Below, one piece after another: positions 45,868 through 55,517 of a stretch of 64,000 nt of DNA. This DNA is from Segnochrobactrum spirostomi (lineage in GTDB: Bacteria; Pseudomonadota; Alphaproteobacteria; Rhizobiales; Segnochrobactraceae), in the NCBI RefSeq assembly GCF_009600605.1, contig NZ_VWNA01000001.1, positions 2,528,501 through 2,592,500 on the forward strand, written 5' to 3'. How positions within the stretch are numbered: the first letter of the stretch is position 1; every line of letters begins with the position of its first letter. Made by a program: the position numbers and the translations under genes. The notes beneath the pieces are model-generated. The model had not been told where the DNA came from, did no database searches, and saw only the letters and a list, made by a program, of their open reading frames with translations.

Positions 45868-46186
45868 CGAGCACCGCTGCGGTTGGCTTCGATCGGCCCT
45901 GCGCACGTGGGACTTGCCTTTGCCTTCCAACTTTCGACACGATTAACAGGAAACACAGGCTCGATTCCCGATCAGGCTTTCCCGGTGCCCGCCGATCCCG
46001 CAGGCGGTTCGGGCGGCGACGGACGGTCGGGGTCCTGCCGCGGGGGAGCTCGGTCCCGCTCGGCAGGTGCCACCGGCCCCCTGGGCGGGGATATCTTCGA
46101 GGCTCGGCCATCTTTCCACGGGTCGGCGCGACGGGGCGGGACGCGCCGGCACGCCACCGACGAACCGCGACGAGGTCGACAGGACC
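45868..46186. other. 319-bp gap between ybgC and tolQ
   Basis: No convincing gene is present. It begins with GTGACGAGCA sequence that reads as 3' leader and holds moderately AT-rich patches near 45937-45962, where a tolQ promoter could lie. AGGACC before ATG 46187 is a weak ribosome site. Its length is larger than the usual tight ybgC-tolQ spacing. Confidence 0.4.
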
Positions 46187-46900
46187 ATGAATCCCGCTGA
46201 CGTGGCGAGCACGGCGCTCGCCGCCCCTTCCGCCGACATCTCGCTCATCAGCCTCTTCCTGCAGGCTTCCATCATCGTGAAGGTGGTGATGCTGGGCCTG
46301 CTGTTCGCCTCGATCTGGTGCTGGGCGATCATCATCGACAAGCAGATCCTGATCACCCGCACCCGCTCGCAGATGAACAAGTTCGAGGAGGCCTTCTGGT
46401 CCGGCCAATCCCTCGAGGAGCTCTACCGAACGCTCGCGGGGCGCACCAATTCCGCCCTCGGCGCGCTGTTCGTCGCGGCGATGCGCGAATGGAAGCGCAG
46501 CCACGAGGGCGAGCGGCCGGCGATCGCGAGCCTCGCCCAGCGCATCGACCGCGTGATGGACGTAACCATCGCCCGGGAGACGGAACGGCTCGAACGCCGC
46601 CTCTTAGTGCTCGCCACCGTCGGCTCGGCCGGCCCCTTCATCGGCCTGTTCGGCACCGTGTGGGGCATCATGACGAGCTTCCAGGCAATCGCGGCCTCGA
46701 AGAACACCAGCCTCGCGGTCGTGGCGCCGGGCATCGCCGAGGCGCTGTTTGCGACCGCGCTCGGCCTCGTCGCCGCCATCCCGGCCGTCATCGCCTACAA
46801 CAAGCTCTCCGCCGAGGTGAACCATCTCGGATCCCGCATGGAGGCCTTCGCCGACGAGTTCTCCGCGATCCTGTCGCGGCAGATCGACGAGCGGCGCTGA
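46187..46900 (+). CDS. tolQ: TolQ, inner-membrane component of the Tol-Pal machine
   Basis: A 237-residue MotA/ExbB-like proton-channel protein. One N-terminal helix (IVKVVMLGLLFASIWCWAIII) and two C-terminal helices flank the cytoplasmic loop; VGSAGPFIGLFGTVWGIMTSFQ and ATALGLVAAIPAVIAYNKLS are the conserved channel segments. Works with TolR and TolA to energise outer-membrane constriction at division. tolR starts 9 bases after its stop. Confidence 0.96.
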   Translation: MNPADVASTALAAPSADISLISLFLQASIIVKVVMLGLLFASIWCWAIIIDKQILITRTRSQMNKFEEAFWSGQSLEELYRTLAGRTNSALGALFVAAMREWKRSHEGERPAIASLAQRIDRVMDVTIARETERLERRLLVLATVGSAGPFIGLFGTVWGIMTSFQAIAASKNTSLAVVAPGIAEALFATALGLVAAIPAVIAYNKLSAEVNHLGSRMEAFADEFSAILSRQIDERR

Positions 46901-46909
46901 GGAGCGACC

Positions 46910-47365
46910 ATGGGCGCTGGCATCGGACCGATGGGAGACACCGGCGGGGGGCGACGCAGGCGCCGCCGCAACCGCCCGGTGAGCGACATCAACGTCACGC
47001 CGCTCGTCGACGTGATGCTGGTGCTGTTGATCGTCTTCATGGTGTCGGCGCCGCTGCTCACGGTCGGCGTGCCCATCGATCTGCCCAATTCCCGTGCCAA
47101 GCCGATGGAAGGCGACACCCAGCCGATCACCATCAACATCAAGGCGGACGGCAGCATCGTCATCAACAGCGACACCCAGGTCACGCCGGACGAACTCGTC
47201 ACCAAGCTCCAGGCCATCGCCAAGACCGGCGACGAGGAGCAGCGCATCTTCGTGCGCGGTGACAAGGCGGCGGACTACGGCACCATCATGAGCGTCATGG
47301 GCCGCCTCAACGAGGCGGGTTTCCGTCACATCGGTCTGGTGACCCTGGGGGACGAAGGCTCGTAA
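46910..47365 (+). CDS. tolR: TolR, proton-channel partner of TolQ
   Basis: A 151-residue ExbD/TolR protein. A single helix with the essential aspartate (INVTPLVDVMLVLLIVFMVSAPLLTVGV) follows a basic N-terminal segment (GRRRRRRNRPVSD). The periplasmic domain includes PITINIKADGSIVINSDTQVTPDELVTKL. tolA starts 3 bases after the stop. Confidence 0.96.
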   Translation: MGAGIGPMGDTGGGRRRRRRNRPVSDINVTPLVDVMLVLLIVFMVSAPLLTVGVPIDLPNSRAKPMEGDTQPITINIKADGSIVINSDTQVTPDELVTKLQAIAKTGDEEQRIFVRGDKAADYGTIMSVMGRLNEAGFRHIGLVTLGDEGS

Positions 47366-47368
47366 GGG

Positions 47369-48400
47369 ATGCGTTGGGATCCCGGTGTCATCGCATCGAC
47401 GGTCGGCCACGCGGCGATCCTGCTCTGGATCCTCGTCGGCTTGCCGCGCACCGAACCCCTCGCGGCGCCGCCCATCGACGCGATGCCGGTCGATCTCGTG
47501 CCGATCTCGGAGACGACCAACGTCCACAAGGGCTCCAAGACGGCGCCCCTGAAGGAGGTGCCGCAGGCCTCTCCGCTCGACACCGCGCACAAGGACCGCA
47601 CCGGCGACGACGTCGGCAACGCGACGACGCCGCAGCAGGCGCCGCCGACCCCGGAGACGACGAAGACCGCGGCCGAGCCCGACGCGGCCCCCCCGCCGCC
47701 GCCCCCGGCCGAGCCGACCCCGGCGCCGCCGAAGGAGGCGACCCCGCCGCCGCCTCCGCCGCCCCAGCAGGAGCCGACGCCGCCGACGCCCGAGGCGCCC
47801 GCCGAGGCCCCGCAGGAGGAGGCGCCCGCCCCGACGCCGCCGCCGCCCCCGCCGCCACAGAAGAAGCCGCCGCCGCCGAAGCCCGCGCCGAGCGAGAGCG
47901 CCGCCGACGCGGCCGCCGCCGCCCTGAAGAAGGCGCAGCAGCAGCCGGCGAAGACGGCGGATCAGAACGACAAGAGCAAGTTCAGCCCGGACAAGATCGC
48001 GGCCCTGCTCAACAAGGCTGCGCCGTCCGGCGGCGGCACCGCGTCGTCGAAGGACCCGGTCGCGCTCGGCAGCCCGCGCGGCCAGGGCAAGGGCAAGCTC
48101 AGCCAGTCGGAATATGATGCGCTGAAGGCGAAGATCTACAGCTGCTGGAACCCGCCGCCGGGCGGCATGGACCAGGGCGATTCGACCGCGCGCCTCGAGG
48201 TCAAGCTGAACCAGAACGGCATGGTCGCCTCGGTCTCCGTCGTGAAGATGGGCGACGCGCCGATGGCCCGCGCCGTCGCCGAGAGCGGCCGCCGCGCCGT
48301 GCTGCGCTGCGTGCCCTACGACATGCTGCCGCCGGACAAGTACGACGACTGGCAGCAGGTCAACATCACCTTCGACCCGCGCGACGCCACCGGCGGCTGA
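47369..48400 (+). CDS. tolA: TolA-like protein with proline-rich spacer and TonB-type C terminus
   Basis: A 343-residue inner-membrane protein. One N-terminal helix (VIASTVGHAAILLWILVGLP), then a long Pro/Ala/Glu/Lys spacer (about residues 85-180) that spans the periplasm, then a C-terminal domain (LSQSEYDALKAKIYSCWNPP, RLEVKLNQNGMV, AESGRRAVLRCVPYDML) of the TolA/TonB type. In E. coli the spacer is a helical Ala/Lys coil; here it is a polyproline type, as common in alphaproteobacteria. It sits last in the tolQRA unit; tolB is absent from its usual position. Confidence 0.95.
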   Translation: MRWDPGVIASTVGHAAILLWILVGLPRTEPLAAPPIDAMPVDLVPISETTNVHKGSKTAPLKEVPQASPLDTAHKDRTGDDVGNATTPQQAPPTPETTKTAAEPDAAPPPPPPAEPTPAPPKEATPPPPPPPQQEPTPPTPEAPAEAPQEEAPAPTPPPPPPPQKKPPPPKPAPSESAADAAAAALKKAQQQPAKTADQNDKSKFSPDKIAALLNKAAPSGGGTASSKDPVALGSPRGQGKGKLSQSEYDALKAKIYSCWNPPPGGMDQGDSTARLEVKLNQNGMVASVSVVKMGDAPMARAVAESGRRAVLRCVPYDMLPPDKYDDWQQVNITFDPRDATGG

Positions 48401-48431
48401 GCCGGGGCCGGGGTCGTCGGCCGGAGGCGTC

Positions 48432-48471
48432 GTTCTCCCCTCCGTTGAGTGGTTCTCCCCCTTCGTTGAGT
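48432..48471. repeat. Imperfect 19/20-bp tandem repeat after tolA
   Basis: GTTCTCCCCTCCGTTGAGT at 48432-48450 is followed by GTTCTCCCCCTTCGTTGAGT at 48452-48471. It lies 31 bases after the tolA stop, right at the boundary where the normal tolA-tolB junction is broken. Confidence 0.6.
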
Positions 48472-48643
48472 CATGAGGCCTTTTCGGCGGTGCTGTTCCC
48501 GCGCCGCCGCAGAGGCTGTAGACTCGCGTCACGCGGGAAGGGTCCACACCCGACATCGCGTGCGTGCGAGGCGAGCCCCCGAGGCGGGGCCATGGTTCGC
48601 CGTCGGCGAGAGGTCCTGAAGCGCGCCCCGGGGAGCAAGCCCC

Positions 48644-50538
48644 GTGATCCAAGCGAACGCGACACGAGATCCGGACAAGCGAGAGCCGGAGACGCGCGCC
48701 CCGATTCAGCAGGACCGGCTGAAGATCGCGCTGTTGCTGATATCCTTGGCCGGCCTCCTGGCCGGCCTCGCGCTGCGCGTCGCCGGGCGAACTGACCTCG
48801 CCGCGCTCCTCTGGTTCCTCGCAGTTCTGCCGGTGCTCGGCGCCCTCGTCATCGAGATCGTGCGCAGTCTCCTGCGCGGCGAAGTCGGGCTCGACATCGT
48901 CGCGGCGCTCTCGATGTCCGCCGCGCTTCTGGTCGGCGAGACGTTGGCGGCGGCGGTGGTCGCCGTCATGTATTCCGGCGGCACCTTCCTCGAGAGCTTC
49001 GCAGAGGGCCGGGCGCGGCGGGAGATGCGCGACCTGCTCTCCCGCGTTCCACGCACTGCCACCCGCCACCGCGACGGCCGGCTGGAGGACGTGCCCCTCG
49101 ACGCCGTCGCGCCCGGCGACACCCTGCTCATTCGCCAAGGCGACGTGGTCCCGGTCGACGGAACCCTGTCGTCCGCAGCCGCCTTCCTCGATCTGTCGGC
49201 CCTGACCGGCGAATCCCTGCCGGTCCGTCTCGAGGCCGGTGGCGCGGCGATGAGCGGCGCCACCAATGCCGGCGATGCGTTCGACCTGCTCGCCAGCCAC
49301 CCGGCGAAGGACAGCACCTACGCAGGCATCGTGCGGCTGGTCGAGCAAGCCCAGCACTCGAAGGCGCCGATGGCGCGTTTGGCCGATCGCTGGTCGCTCG
49401 GCTTCCTCGTGGTGACGGTCGCGCTGGCCGGCGGGGCGTGGTGGGTGACGGGTGATCCGATCCGCGCCGTGGCGGTGCTCGTCGTGGCGACGCCGTGCCC
49501 CCTCATCCTCGCGGTTCCGGTCGCCCTCGTCGCGGGCCTGTCGCGGGCGGCGCGGTTCGGCGTGCTGATCAAGGGGGCCGCGCCGCTCGAGGCGATGGCG
49601 CGGATACGGACCTTGATCCTCGACAAGACCGGGACCCTGACCGACGGCCGGCCGCGGATCGTCTCGGTGGACAGCTTCGACGGGACGGAGCCCGACGAGA
49701 TCCTCCGCCTCGCCGCCGCGCTCGATCAGGGCACCAAGCATCCGGTCGCGCAGGCGATCGTTGCGGCAGCACACGAGCGCGGCCTCACGCTTCCCGTCCC
49801 GACCCGGATCGCCGAGAGCCCGGGGGAGGGGCTCGTCGGGGACGTCGAGGGCCGTCCCGTCGTCGTCGGTGGCCAGAGCTTCGTCGTGGGCCGTGTCGGC
49901 GGCACGGCGGCGGCGCAGGCGCCGGCCCCTCCGGGTTCGGTTCAGGTCGCGGTCGCCATCGACGGGCGGCTCGCCGGGCGCCTCGTCATGGCCGACCCGC
50001 TGCGCGAGGGCACGCAGCGCATGCTGTCGCGCCTGCGGCGGCAGGGCGTCGAACGCATCCTGCTCGCGACCGGGGACCGCAAGGAGGTCGCCGAGCGCGT
50101 CACCGAAGGGCTCGGGCTCGACGGGGTGCGCGCGGGCCTGACGCCCGATCAGAAGGTCCTCCTGGTGCTCACGGAGCGCAAGAACGGCCCCGTCATGATG
50201 GTCGGCGACGGCGTCAACGACGCGCCGGCGCTGGCGGCGGCGGACGTCGGGGTGGCGATGGGGGCGCGGGCGCCGCCGCCTCCGCCGAGGCGGCCGACGT
50301 CGTCCTTCTCGTGGATCGCGTCGACAGGCTCGGCCCCGGCCTCGAAATCGCACGCGGCGCACGGCGGATCGCGGTCCAGAGTGTGGCGGCCGGTATCGGC
50401 CTGTCCGTGGTCGGGATGGTCGCCGCCGCCTGCGGATATCTGACGCCGGTCGAGGGGGCGCTCATCCAGGAGGCGATCGACGTCGCCGTGATCCTCAACG
50501 CGCTGCGTACCCTGCGCATCACGCCCAAGGAGGCGTGA
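48644..50538 (+). CDS. P1B-type heavy-metal ATPase, apparent frameshift near the C terminus
   Basis: A metal-exporting P-type ATPase of about 631 residues after frame repair. A-domain LSALTGESLP; membrane motif TPCPL at 283-287 with T283-P284-C285; phosphorylation site D327 in DKTGTLTDG; GDGVNDAPALAAADVGVAMG hinge. The TPC triad (rather than CPC) is found in the P1B-5 group, known from S. meliloti Nia for Ni/Fe, but no hemerythrin domain is present and there is no N-terminal metal-binding domain. The frame breaks at GGG 50268-50270: one more G yields ARGAAASAEAADVVLLVDR and the stop at 50538. GTG 48644 follows GGGGAG. Confidence 0.9.
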
Positions 50539-50552
50539 TCCAGAAACGGCTT

Positions 50553-50573
50553 CGGCAGGCCGCGGGCCTGCCG
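50553..50573 (+). terminator. Hairpin terminator after the metal ATPase
   Basis: A 9-bp perfect stem CGGCAGGCC / GGCCTGCCG with loop GCG, followed by GAATTT. Confidence 0.75.
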
Positions 50574-50586
50574 GAATTTGCGCTGG

Positions 50587-50612
50587 AAAAGGGCCCGCCG
50601 TCGGGCGGGCCC
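50587..50612 (-). terminator. Terminator of the autotransporter gene
   Basis: A 9-bp perfect stem GGGCCCGCC / GGCGGGCCC with loop GTCG; on the minus strand it is followed by TTTTCC, 9 bases after the autotransporter stop. Confidence 0.85.
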
Positions 50613-50620
50613 CGTCCGTG

Positions 50621-53569
50621 TCAGAAGCGGAAGCTGACGTTGGCCTGGAAGCCGTTGCTCGTCGCGCTGCCGGCATATTGGCCGACGTAGGAGAGGCCGA
50701 CGCGGGCCTGGGGCGAGACCTGGAGGTCGATGCCGGCATCGAGCAGGGCGGTGTTCTTGGCGAGCGGCACGCCGCTCACGTTGAAGCTCGCGCTCGACAG
50801 GTTGGTGAAGGTCATCTGGGCGGTCGGCGAAAGATCGCCGAAGCCGTATTGCCAGGCGGCCGAGAGGTGCGGCGCCATGCTCATGCCGTTCGACATCGCG
50901 AAGGTGCTCGCCACCCGCAGGCCGAGGGTGCCGTAGCCGACATCGGCCGATTGCGAGGCGCCGCTGAGGCCGACCGCGCCGCCGCCGCTTTCGGTGAAGC
51001 TGTCGGTGTTGAGGTGCACCCAGGCGAGCCCGGCATAGGGCTCGAGCGCCACCGACTTCACCGCGAAGCCGTAGGAGACCTCGCCGAAGAGCTGGGTGGT
51101 GCCGCCGTTGTACTGGGAGCTCGGCTGCTGCGAGTAGCCTGCGAACGCGACCGTGCGGTCGGTGTCGATCTGGTTAAAGGCGTAGGTCGCGCCGAGGCGC
51201 AGGTTGAGCGGCCCGGCCTTGCCGCCCGCATAGAGGGCGAGCAGGAAGGAATCGACGTCGGACGAGCTCGACACCCCGTTCAGCGAGGCGTTCGACTGGG
51301 TGTAGCCGAGCGCGCCGCCGACCCGCCAATCGCCGATCGCGGCGTCGGCGCCGGAGATCACGCCGCCGATGCTCTCGTCGACGCCCGCGGCGTTGCCGTT
51401 GCTGTTGTAGTTCGTCCAGCTCCCGAGGCCCTGGGCCCACAGCGTGATCGCCGAGAAGGCGGCGGGATCGGCCGCTGCCGCATCGGCGGTCTTGTCGCCG
51501 GTCGCGAGCGTCTCCGTCGCCGCGGCGGCCTTGGTCTTGGTGCCGCCGGCCGTGGCGTAGGCGAGCTCCGGACCGCCGAAGGCAAGCGCGGCGAGCGTGC
51601 CCGATTCGCTCGAATAGGCGCCCTGGCGCAGGCGGCCCATCAGGGCGTTGCGGCTGTAGACGCCATCGCCGATCAGGACCGTCTGCTCGCTTGCGTAACC
51701 CTCGCCGGACAGGGAGGCCAGCACCGAGGGAAGCTCGCTCGCCGCGAGGCTGTAGAACGACGACAGGCTGCTTGGCAGGCTCGAAAGCGAGGCGCCGGTC
51801 CCGCTGTTGATGACGCCGTCGAGGGCGGCGCCGACGGACTGCTGGTTCGAGGTGGTCGCGGTGCCGGCGATGTCGGACGAGAGGTTGAGGGCGACGGCGT
51901 TCGGCGCGTAGCTGACCCCGGCGGTGATAAACGAGGGCAGGCCGGTCGTCGTCAGGCTGGCGAAGGTGCCGGTGACGCCCTCGCTCGCCGTGATCACGGT
52001 ATAGGTGCGCTGTAGCGCGGTCGGGTTGGCGAAGCTCGCGGCGAGGGTGCCGTTCAAGCGGGCGGCGCCGGCAATTTGAAGGCTGTCGCTCGAGGCGCCG
52101 CTGACGCGCACCGCGAGGGTGCCGGTCGGGGTTTGTGCGAACACGCCCGAGATCTGGTGGACTGCGCCGGCGCCGGCGGCGCTGATGCCGAGCCAGCCGC
52201 TGTTCTCGAAGCGGCCGTCCGGCCCGGCGGCGAAGGCGACGACGCCGTCGATGGTGCCGGTGTTGACGACGATGGTGCCGTCGGTGTCCGCGGTCGTCGA
52301 GACCGCGAAGGCGCCCGGCGCGGCGGTGATGGTGCCGGCATTGAGCAGGGTGCTGTCGAGGCCGCGGAGCTGGACCGCCGAAGCGCCCTCGCCCGTGGCG
52401 GTAAGGACGCCGTTGTTGGTCACCACGCCGTAGGTGCCGGCGGAGACGCCGACCGCGTTGGTGCCTGAAACGGAGATGGTGCCGTCGTTGACGATGTCGT
52501 CGCCGCTGATGCCGCTGAGGCCGACGCCGTTCGCCGCCGTGACGGCGAGGCTGCCCGTGTTGCGGATCGGGTCGTAGACGCTGGGTACGGTGACGAAATA
52601 GTTCTGCATCACGCCGTTCAGGAAATAGAACCCGACGGCGTTGCCCGCATAGATCGAATCGATCGAGGTCAGAGACGAGCCCGGCACGTCGAGTTCGCGC
52701 CAATAATAGGTCCCGTCCGCGTTGATGTGCAGGATGGACGCATGGCTGTTGCCGGCCTGATCGAGCCAGTCGGCGGCGAGATTGTACTCACCGTGGCGGC
52801 CGCCGCCTGTGATGCCCTGGAAATGGGTCGTGATCGCGTCGGGGTGGTCGTAGGTCGTGAACGTGCCGGTCGTCATGTCGTAGAACATGCCGTGCTGGGC
52901 ATCCAGCCCGGCGCTGGTCGTGTAACCGCCGACGATCTTGTCGCCATAGATACCGTAGGCGGTCGTCACCGTTGCGCCCGGACCCGACAGGTTCGTGTAG
53001 GTCTGCGTCTTGATATTGTAGATAAACGCGCCGGCACTGCCCTGAGACGTGTCGTAATTGCCGACCGCGTAATTGCCGAACTCGCTGTGCGGGATCGTGT
53101 TGATCACCGTCACGCCGCTCGACGACGGGTAGTAGATGTTGGTGTATTGCGCGCCCGGTGCCGCGGCGGCGTCATAGAGGTAGCCGATGTTGGAGGTCGA
53201 GGCGGCGGTCTTGTAGGAGCCGACGAGGCGCATCACGCCTTCAGGCGAGCCGAAGGTCGGGCCGTAGGGAAGTTGCGTCGTCGCTCCCGGATAGTTGACG
53301 CCGTTCGACGTATAGGTCGGGATCGGAACCCAAGTCTGAGTGTCGAGGCTGTAGAGCATACCGCCCGACATGCCCCCGCTGTTCGGGATGACGTAATTTC
53401 CGACGATGCTGTTGCCGCGGATTCCGGTGAAATTCATCTCCGCAACGCTGTAGGGGATATTGATATAGTTCAAGTCGTCGGCCAATGCGCCGTGCGAGCC
53501 CGCGAACATCGCGGGCAGAACAATCGCCGCACTGCGCATCAAATCGCACTGAAAACGTGATCGTTTCAT
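50621..53569 (-). CDS. Autotransporter with HAF-like repeat passenger
   Basis: A 982-residue type V secreted protein. The signal peptide ends after ALA at residue 30. Residues 31-330 are a repeated beta structure: phrases of the type PGAT..AYGIYGDKIVGGYTT, GAFIYNIKTQTYTNL and HGMFYDMTTGTFTTYDHPDA recur, as in HAF repeats. About 330-600 is a parallel-helix passenger rich in NAGTI/NNGVL turns. The last about 280 residues form the 12-strand translocator ending VSFRF with the terminal Phe. No subtilisin-like catalytic triad or RGD is seen, so adhesion is more likely than proteolysis. It lies between the metal ATPase and tolB, on the opposite strand. Confidence 0.9.
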   Translation of the reverse strand: MKRSRFQCDLMRSAAIVLPAMFAGSHGALADDLNYINIPYSVAEMNFTGIRGNSIVGNYVIPNSGGMSGGMLYSLDTQTWVPIPTYTSNGVNYPGATTQLPYGPTFGSPEGVMRLVGSYKTAASTSNIGYLYDAAAAPGAQYTNIYYPSSSGVTVINTIPHSEFGNYAVGNYDTSQGSAGAFIYNIKTQTYTNLSGPGATVTTAYGIYGDKIVGGYTTSAGLDAQHGMFYDMTTGTFTTYDHPDAITTHFQGITGGGRHGEYNLAADWLDQAGNSHASILHINADGTYYWRELDVPGSSLTSIDSIYAGNAVGFYFLNGVMQNYFVTVPSVYDPIRNTGSLAVTAANGVGLSGISGDDIVNDGTISVSGTNAVGVSAGTYGVVTNNGVLTATGEGASAVQLRGLDSTLLNAGTITAAPGAFAVSTTADTDGTIVVNTGTIDGVVAFAAGPDGRFENSGWLGISAAGAGAVHQISGVFAQTPTGTLAVRVSGASSDSLQIAGAARLNGTLAASFANPTALQRTYTVITASEGVTGTFASLTTTGLPSFITAGVSYAPNAVALNLSSDIAGTATTSNQQSVGAALDGVINSGTGASLSSLPSSLSSFYSLAASELPSVLASLSGEGYASEQTVLIGDGVYSRNALMGRLRQGAYSSESGTLAALAFGGPELAYATAGGTKTKAAAATETLATGDKTADAAAADPAAFSAITLWAQGLGSWTNYNSNGNAAGVDESIGGVISGADAAIGDWRVGGALGYTQSNASLNGVSSSSDVDSFLLALYAGGKAGPLNLRLGATYAFNQIDTDRTVAFAGYSQQPSSQYNGGTTQLFGEVSYGFAVKSVALEPYAGLAWVHLNTDSFTESGGGAVGLSGASQSADVGYGTLGLRVASTFAMSNGMSMAPHLSAAWQYGFGDLSPTAQMTFTNLSSASFNVSGVPLAKNTALLDAGIDLQVSPQARVGLSYVGQYAGSATSNGFQANVSFRF

Positions 53570-53971
53570 TACCCCACCCCATCTCCAAAACGCGCGGGTT
53601 TAATTTCCGCCTTCTCTATACGGCGGAATTGGCCTCATCTTTAAGTTTTGGAAGCAGATCAAACCAAAAAGTTTCATCTCGGAACAGGGGAAAAGCGAGT
53701 CTGGCGAAAGGCCCGCACGCGGCGATTGAGCGAGGTGAGGCACCCGCGCGCCGAAGCGGATGGGGAGGCTGTCGCAGCGAGGCGGCTAGAGCGGCGCCGA
53801 CAGGGGGCCGGCGTCGCTGTGGCGCAATCGCCATACTTGGTTAACGGACGGCCTATATTGGTGGCTTGCCACAATGTGTTCGCTTTCCGTCTGCACACGA
53901 AAAGCCAATCGACCGCTCAATCTTCACCGACCGCCGCCCCGGACCGGCGGTCATCGGAATGGACTTCAGGC
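53570..53971. other. 402-bp divergent region between autotransporter and tolB
   Basis: No gene is supported. Left 80 bases are lower in G+C and hold the autotransporter promoter; the right part must hold an independent promoter for tolB-pal, since the operon continuity with tolA is broken. TTGGTTAACGGACGG at about 53837 and TATATTGG at 53851 look promoter-like but are not well spaced. Confidence 0.45.
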
Positions 53972-55345
53972 ATGACGATCGCCCATGAGACAGCGCCGAT
54001 GCGCAGGCTCGGCGCGCCTCTCTCGACCTTCAAGGCGCTCTTCAAAGGTCTCGCCCTCGCCGTGATGACCGGCACCGCCGCCCTCGTCGGTGGTGTTGTC
54101 CCGGCCAGCGCCGTCGTCGAGATCGACATCAACCAGGGCAACGTTCAGCCGCTGCCGATCGCGATCCCGAACTTCATCTCCTCGAACGGCCTCGGCGCCC
54201 AGATCACCCAGGTGATCTCCGCCGACCTGCAGCGCTCCACGCTGTTCGCGCCGATCGATCAGGCGGCCTTCATCCAGAAGATCACCGATCCGAACGCCGT
54301 GCCGCGCTTCGAGGACTGGAAGGCGATCAACGCCCAGGCCCTCGTGACGGGCTCGGTCAGTCCGACCGCGGACGGCCGGCTCCAGGCCGAGTTCCGTCTC
54401 TGGGACGTCTATGCCGGCGAGCAGATGGCCGGTCAGCAATTCGTGACGACGCCGGAGAACTGGCGCCGCCTCGCCCACATCATCGCCGACGCGATCTATC
54501 AGCGCCTCACCGGCGAGAAGGGTTATTTCGACACTCGGATCGTCTTCGTCGACGAGAGCGGGCCGAAGACGAAGCGCATCAAGCGCCTGGCGATCATGGA
54601 CCAGGACGGCGCCAACGTGAAATATCTGACCAAGGGCGACAGCCTGGTGCTGACCCCGCGGTTCTCGCCGAACAGCCAGGAAATCACCTACATGAGCTAC
54701 GGGGTCGCCGACCCCCGCGTCTATCTGCTCAACCTCGAGAACGGCCAGCGCGAAATCCTCGGCAACTTCCCCGGCATGACGTTCGCGCCGCGCTTCTCGC
54801 CGGACGGCTCGAAGGTCGTCATGAGCCTGCAGCAGGACGGCAACGCCAACCTCTACGTGATGGACCTGCGCAGCCGCGCCACCACGCGCCTGACCAGCAC
54901 GGCGGCGATCGATACGAGTCCGTCCTATTCGCCGGACGGCAGCCAGATCACCTTCGAGTCCGATCGCGGGGGCCAGTCGCAAATCTACGTGATGCCGGCG
55001 GGCGGCGGCGACGCGAAGCGCATCTCCTTCGGCGACGGCCGCTATTCGACGCCGGTGTGGTCGCCGCGTGGGGACTACATCGCCTTCACCAAGCAGGCCG
55101 GCGGCCAGTTCCAGATCGGCGTGATGAAGCCCGACGGAACGGGTGAGCGCATCCTCTCCTCGAGCTTCCACAACGAGGGGCCGACCTGGGCGCCGAACGG
55201 CCGCGTGTTGATGTTCTTCCGCGACACCGGCGGTCCGAACGGCGGTCCGCAACTCTGGTCGGTGGACATCACCGGCCGCGGCGAGCAGCGGGTCCCGACA
55301 CCCGGCTTCGCCTCCGACCCGGCCTGGTCGCCGCTGCTCGACTGA
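53972..55345 (+). CDS. tolB: TolB, periplasmic beta-propeller of the Tol-Pal system
   Basis: A 457-residue exported protein. Signal peptide around residues 20-50 ([24 protein letters not shown]), then the N-terminal TolB domain ([21 protein letters not shown]) and a six-bladed propeller with repeated [44 protein letters not shown] motifs. It binds Pal. ATG 53972 is chosen (53999 is alternative, minus 9 residues). It is followed by a strong terminator, so pal is separately promoted or read through. Confidence 0.95.
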   Translation: MTIAHETAPMRRLGAPLSTFKALFKGLALAVMTGTAALVGGVVPASAVVEIDINQGNVQPLPIAIPNFISSNGLGAQITQVISADLQRSTLFAPIDQAAFIQKITDPNAVPRFEDWKAINAQALVTGSVSPTADGRLQAEFRLWDVYAGEQMAGQQFVTTPENWRRLAHIIADAIYQRLTGEKGYFDTRIVFVDESGPKTKRIKRLAIMDQDGANVKYLTKGDSLVLTPRFSPNSQEITYMSYGVADPRVYLLNLENGQREILGNFPGMTFAPRFSPDGSKVVMSLQQDGNANLYVMDLRSRATTRLTSTAAIDTSPSYSPDGSQITFESDRGGQSQIYVMPAGGGDAKRISFGDGRYSTPVWSPRGDYIAFTKQAGGQFQIGVMKPDGTGERILSSSFHNEGPTWAPNGRVLMFFRDTGGPNGGPQLWSVDITGRGEQRVPTPGFASDPAWSPLLD

Positions 55346-55356
55346 ACCAAGATTGA

Positions 55357-55388
55357 CCCCGGCGCCGACCATCGCCGGGGTTTTTTTT
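55357..55388 (+). terminator. Strong rho-independent terminator after tolB
   Basis: An 8-bp stem CCCCGGCG / CGCCGGGG (55357-55364 with 55373-55380) followed by eight T (55381-55388). The tolB-pal pair is therefore partly uncoupled. Confidence 0.95.
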
Positions 55389-55517
55389 GGCGCGAATCTT
55401 GGGGTTTGCGCCGGCATTGAAGGTGCGTTAACCACGTCGGCGAACCCGACATTAACCAACCGACACTACGGTCTGCCCGTCGTGCCGGAGCCCGAACGGC
55501 ACAAGGAGAATTCGGAC

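Noticed and set aside
47620-47900. Proline-codon repeats in tolA as a microsatellite or CRISPR-like array
   Set aside because: They are simple coding repeats for the proline-rich spacer and do not have uniform repeat-spacer structure.
46604-50362. A 1252-codon open frame on the minus strand
   Set aside because: It is antisense to tolQ-tolA and the metal ATPase; its Arg/Gly-rich repeats are the complement of the proline-rich TolA spacer.
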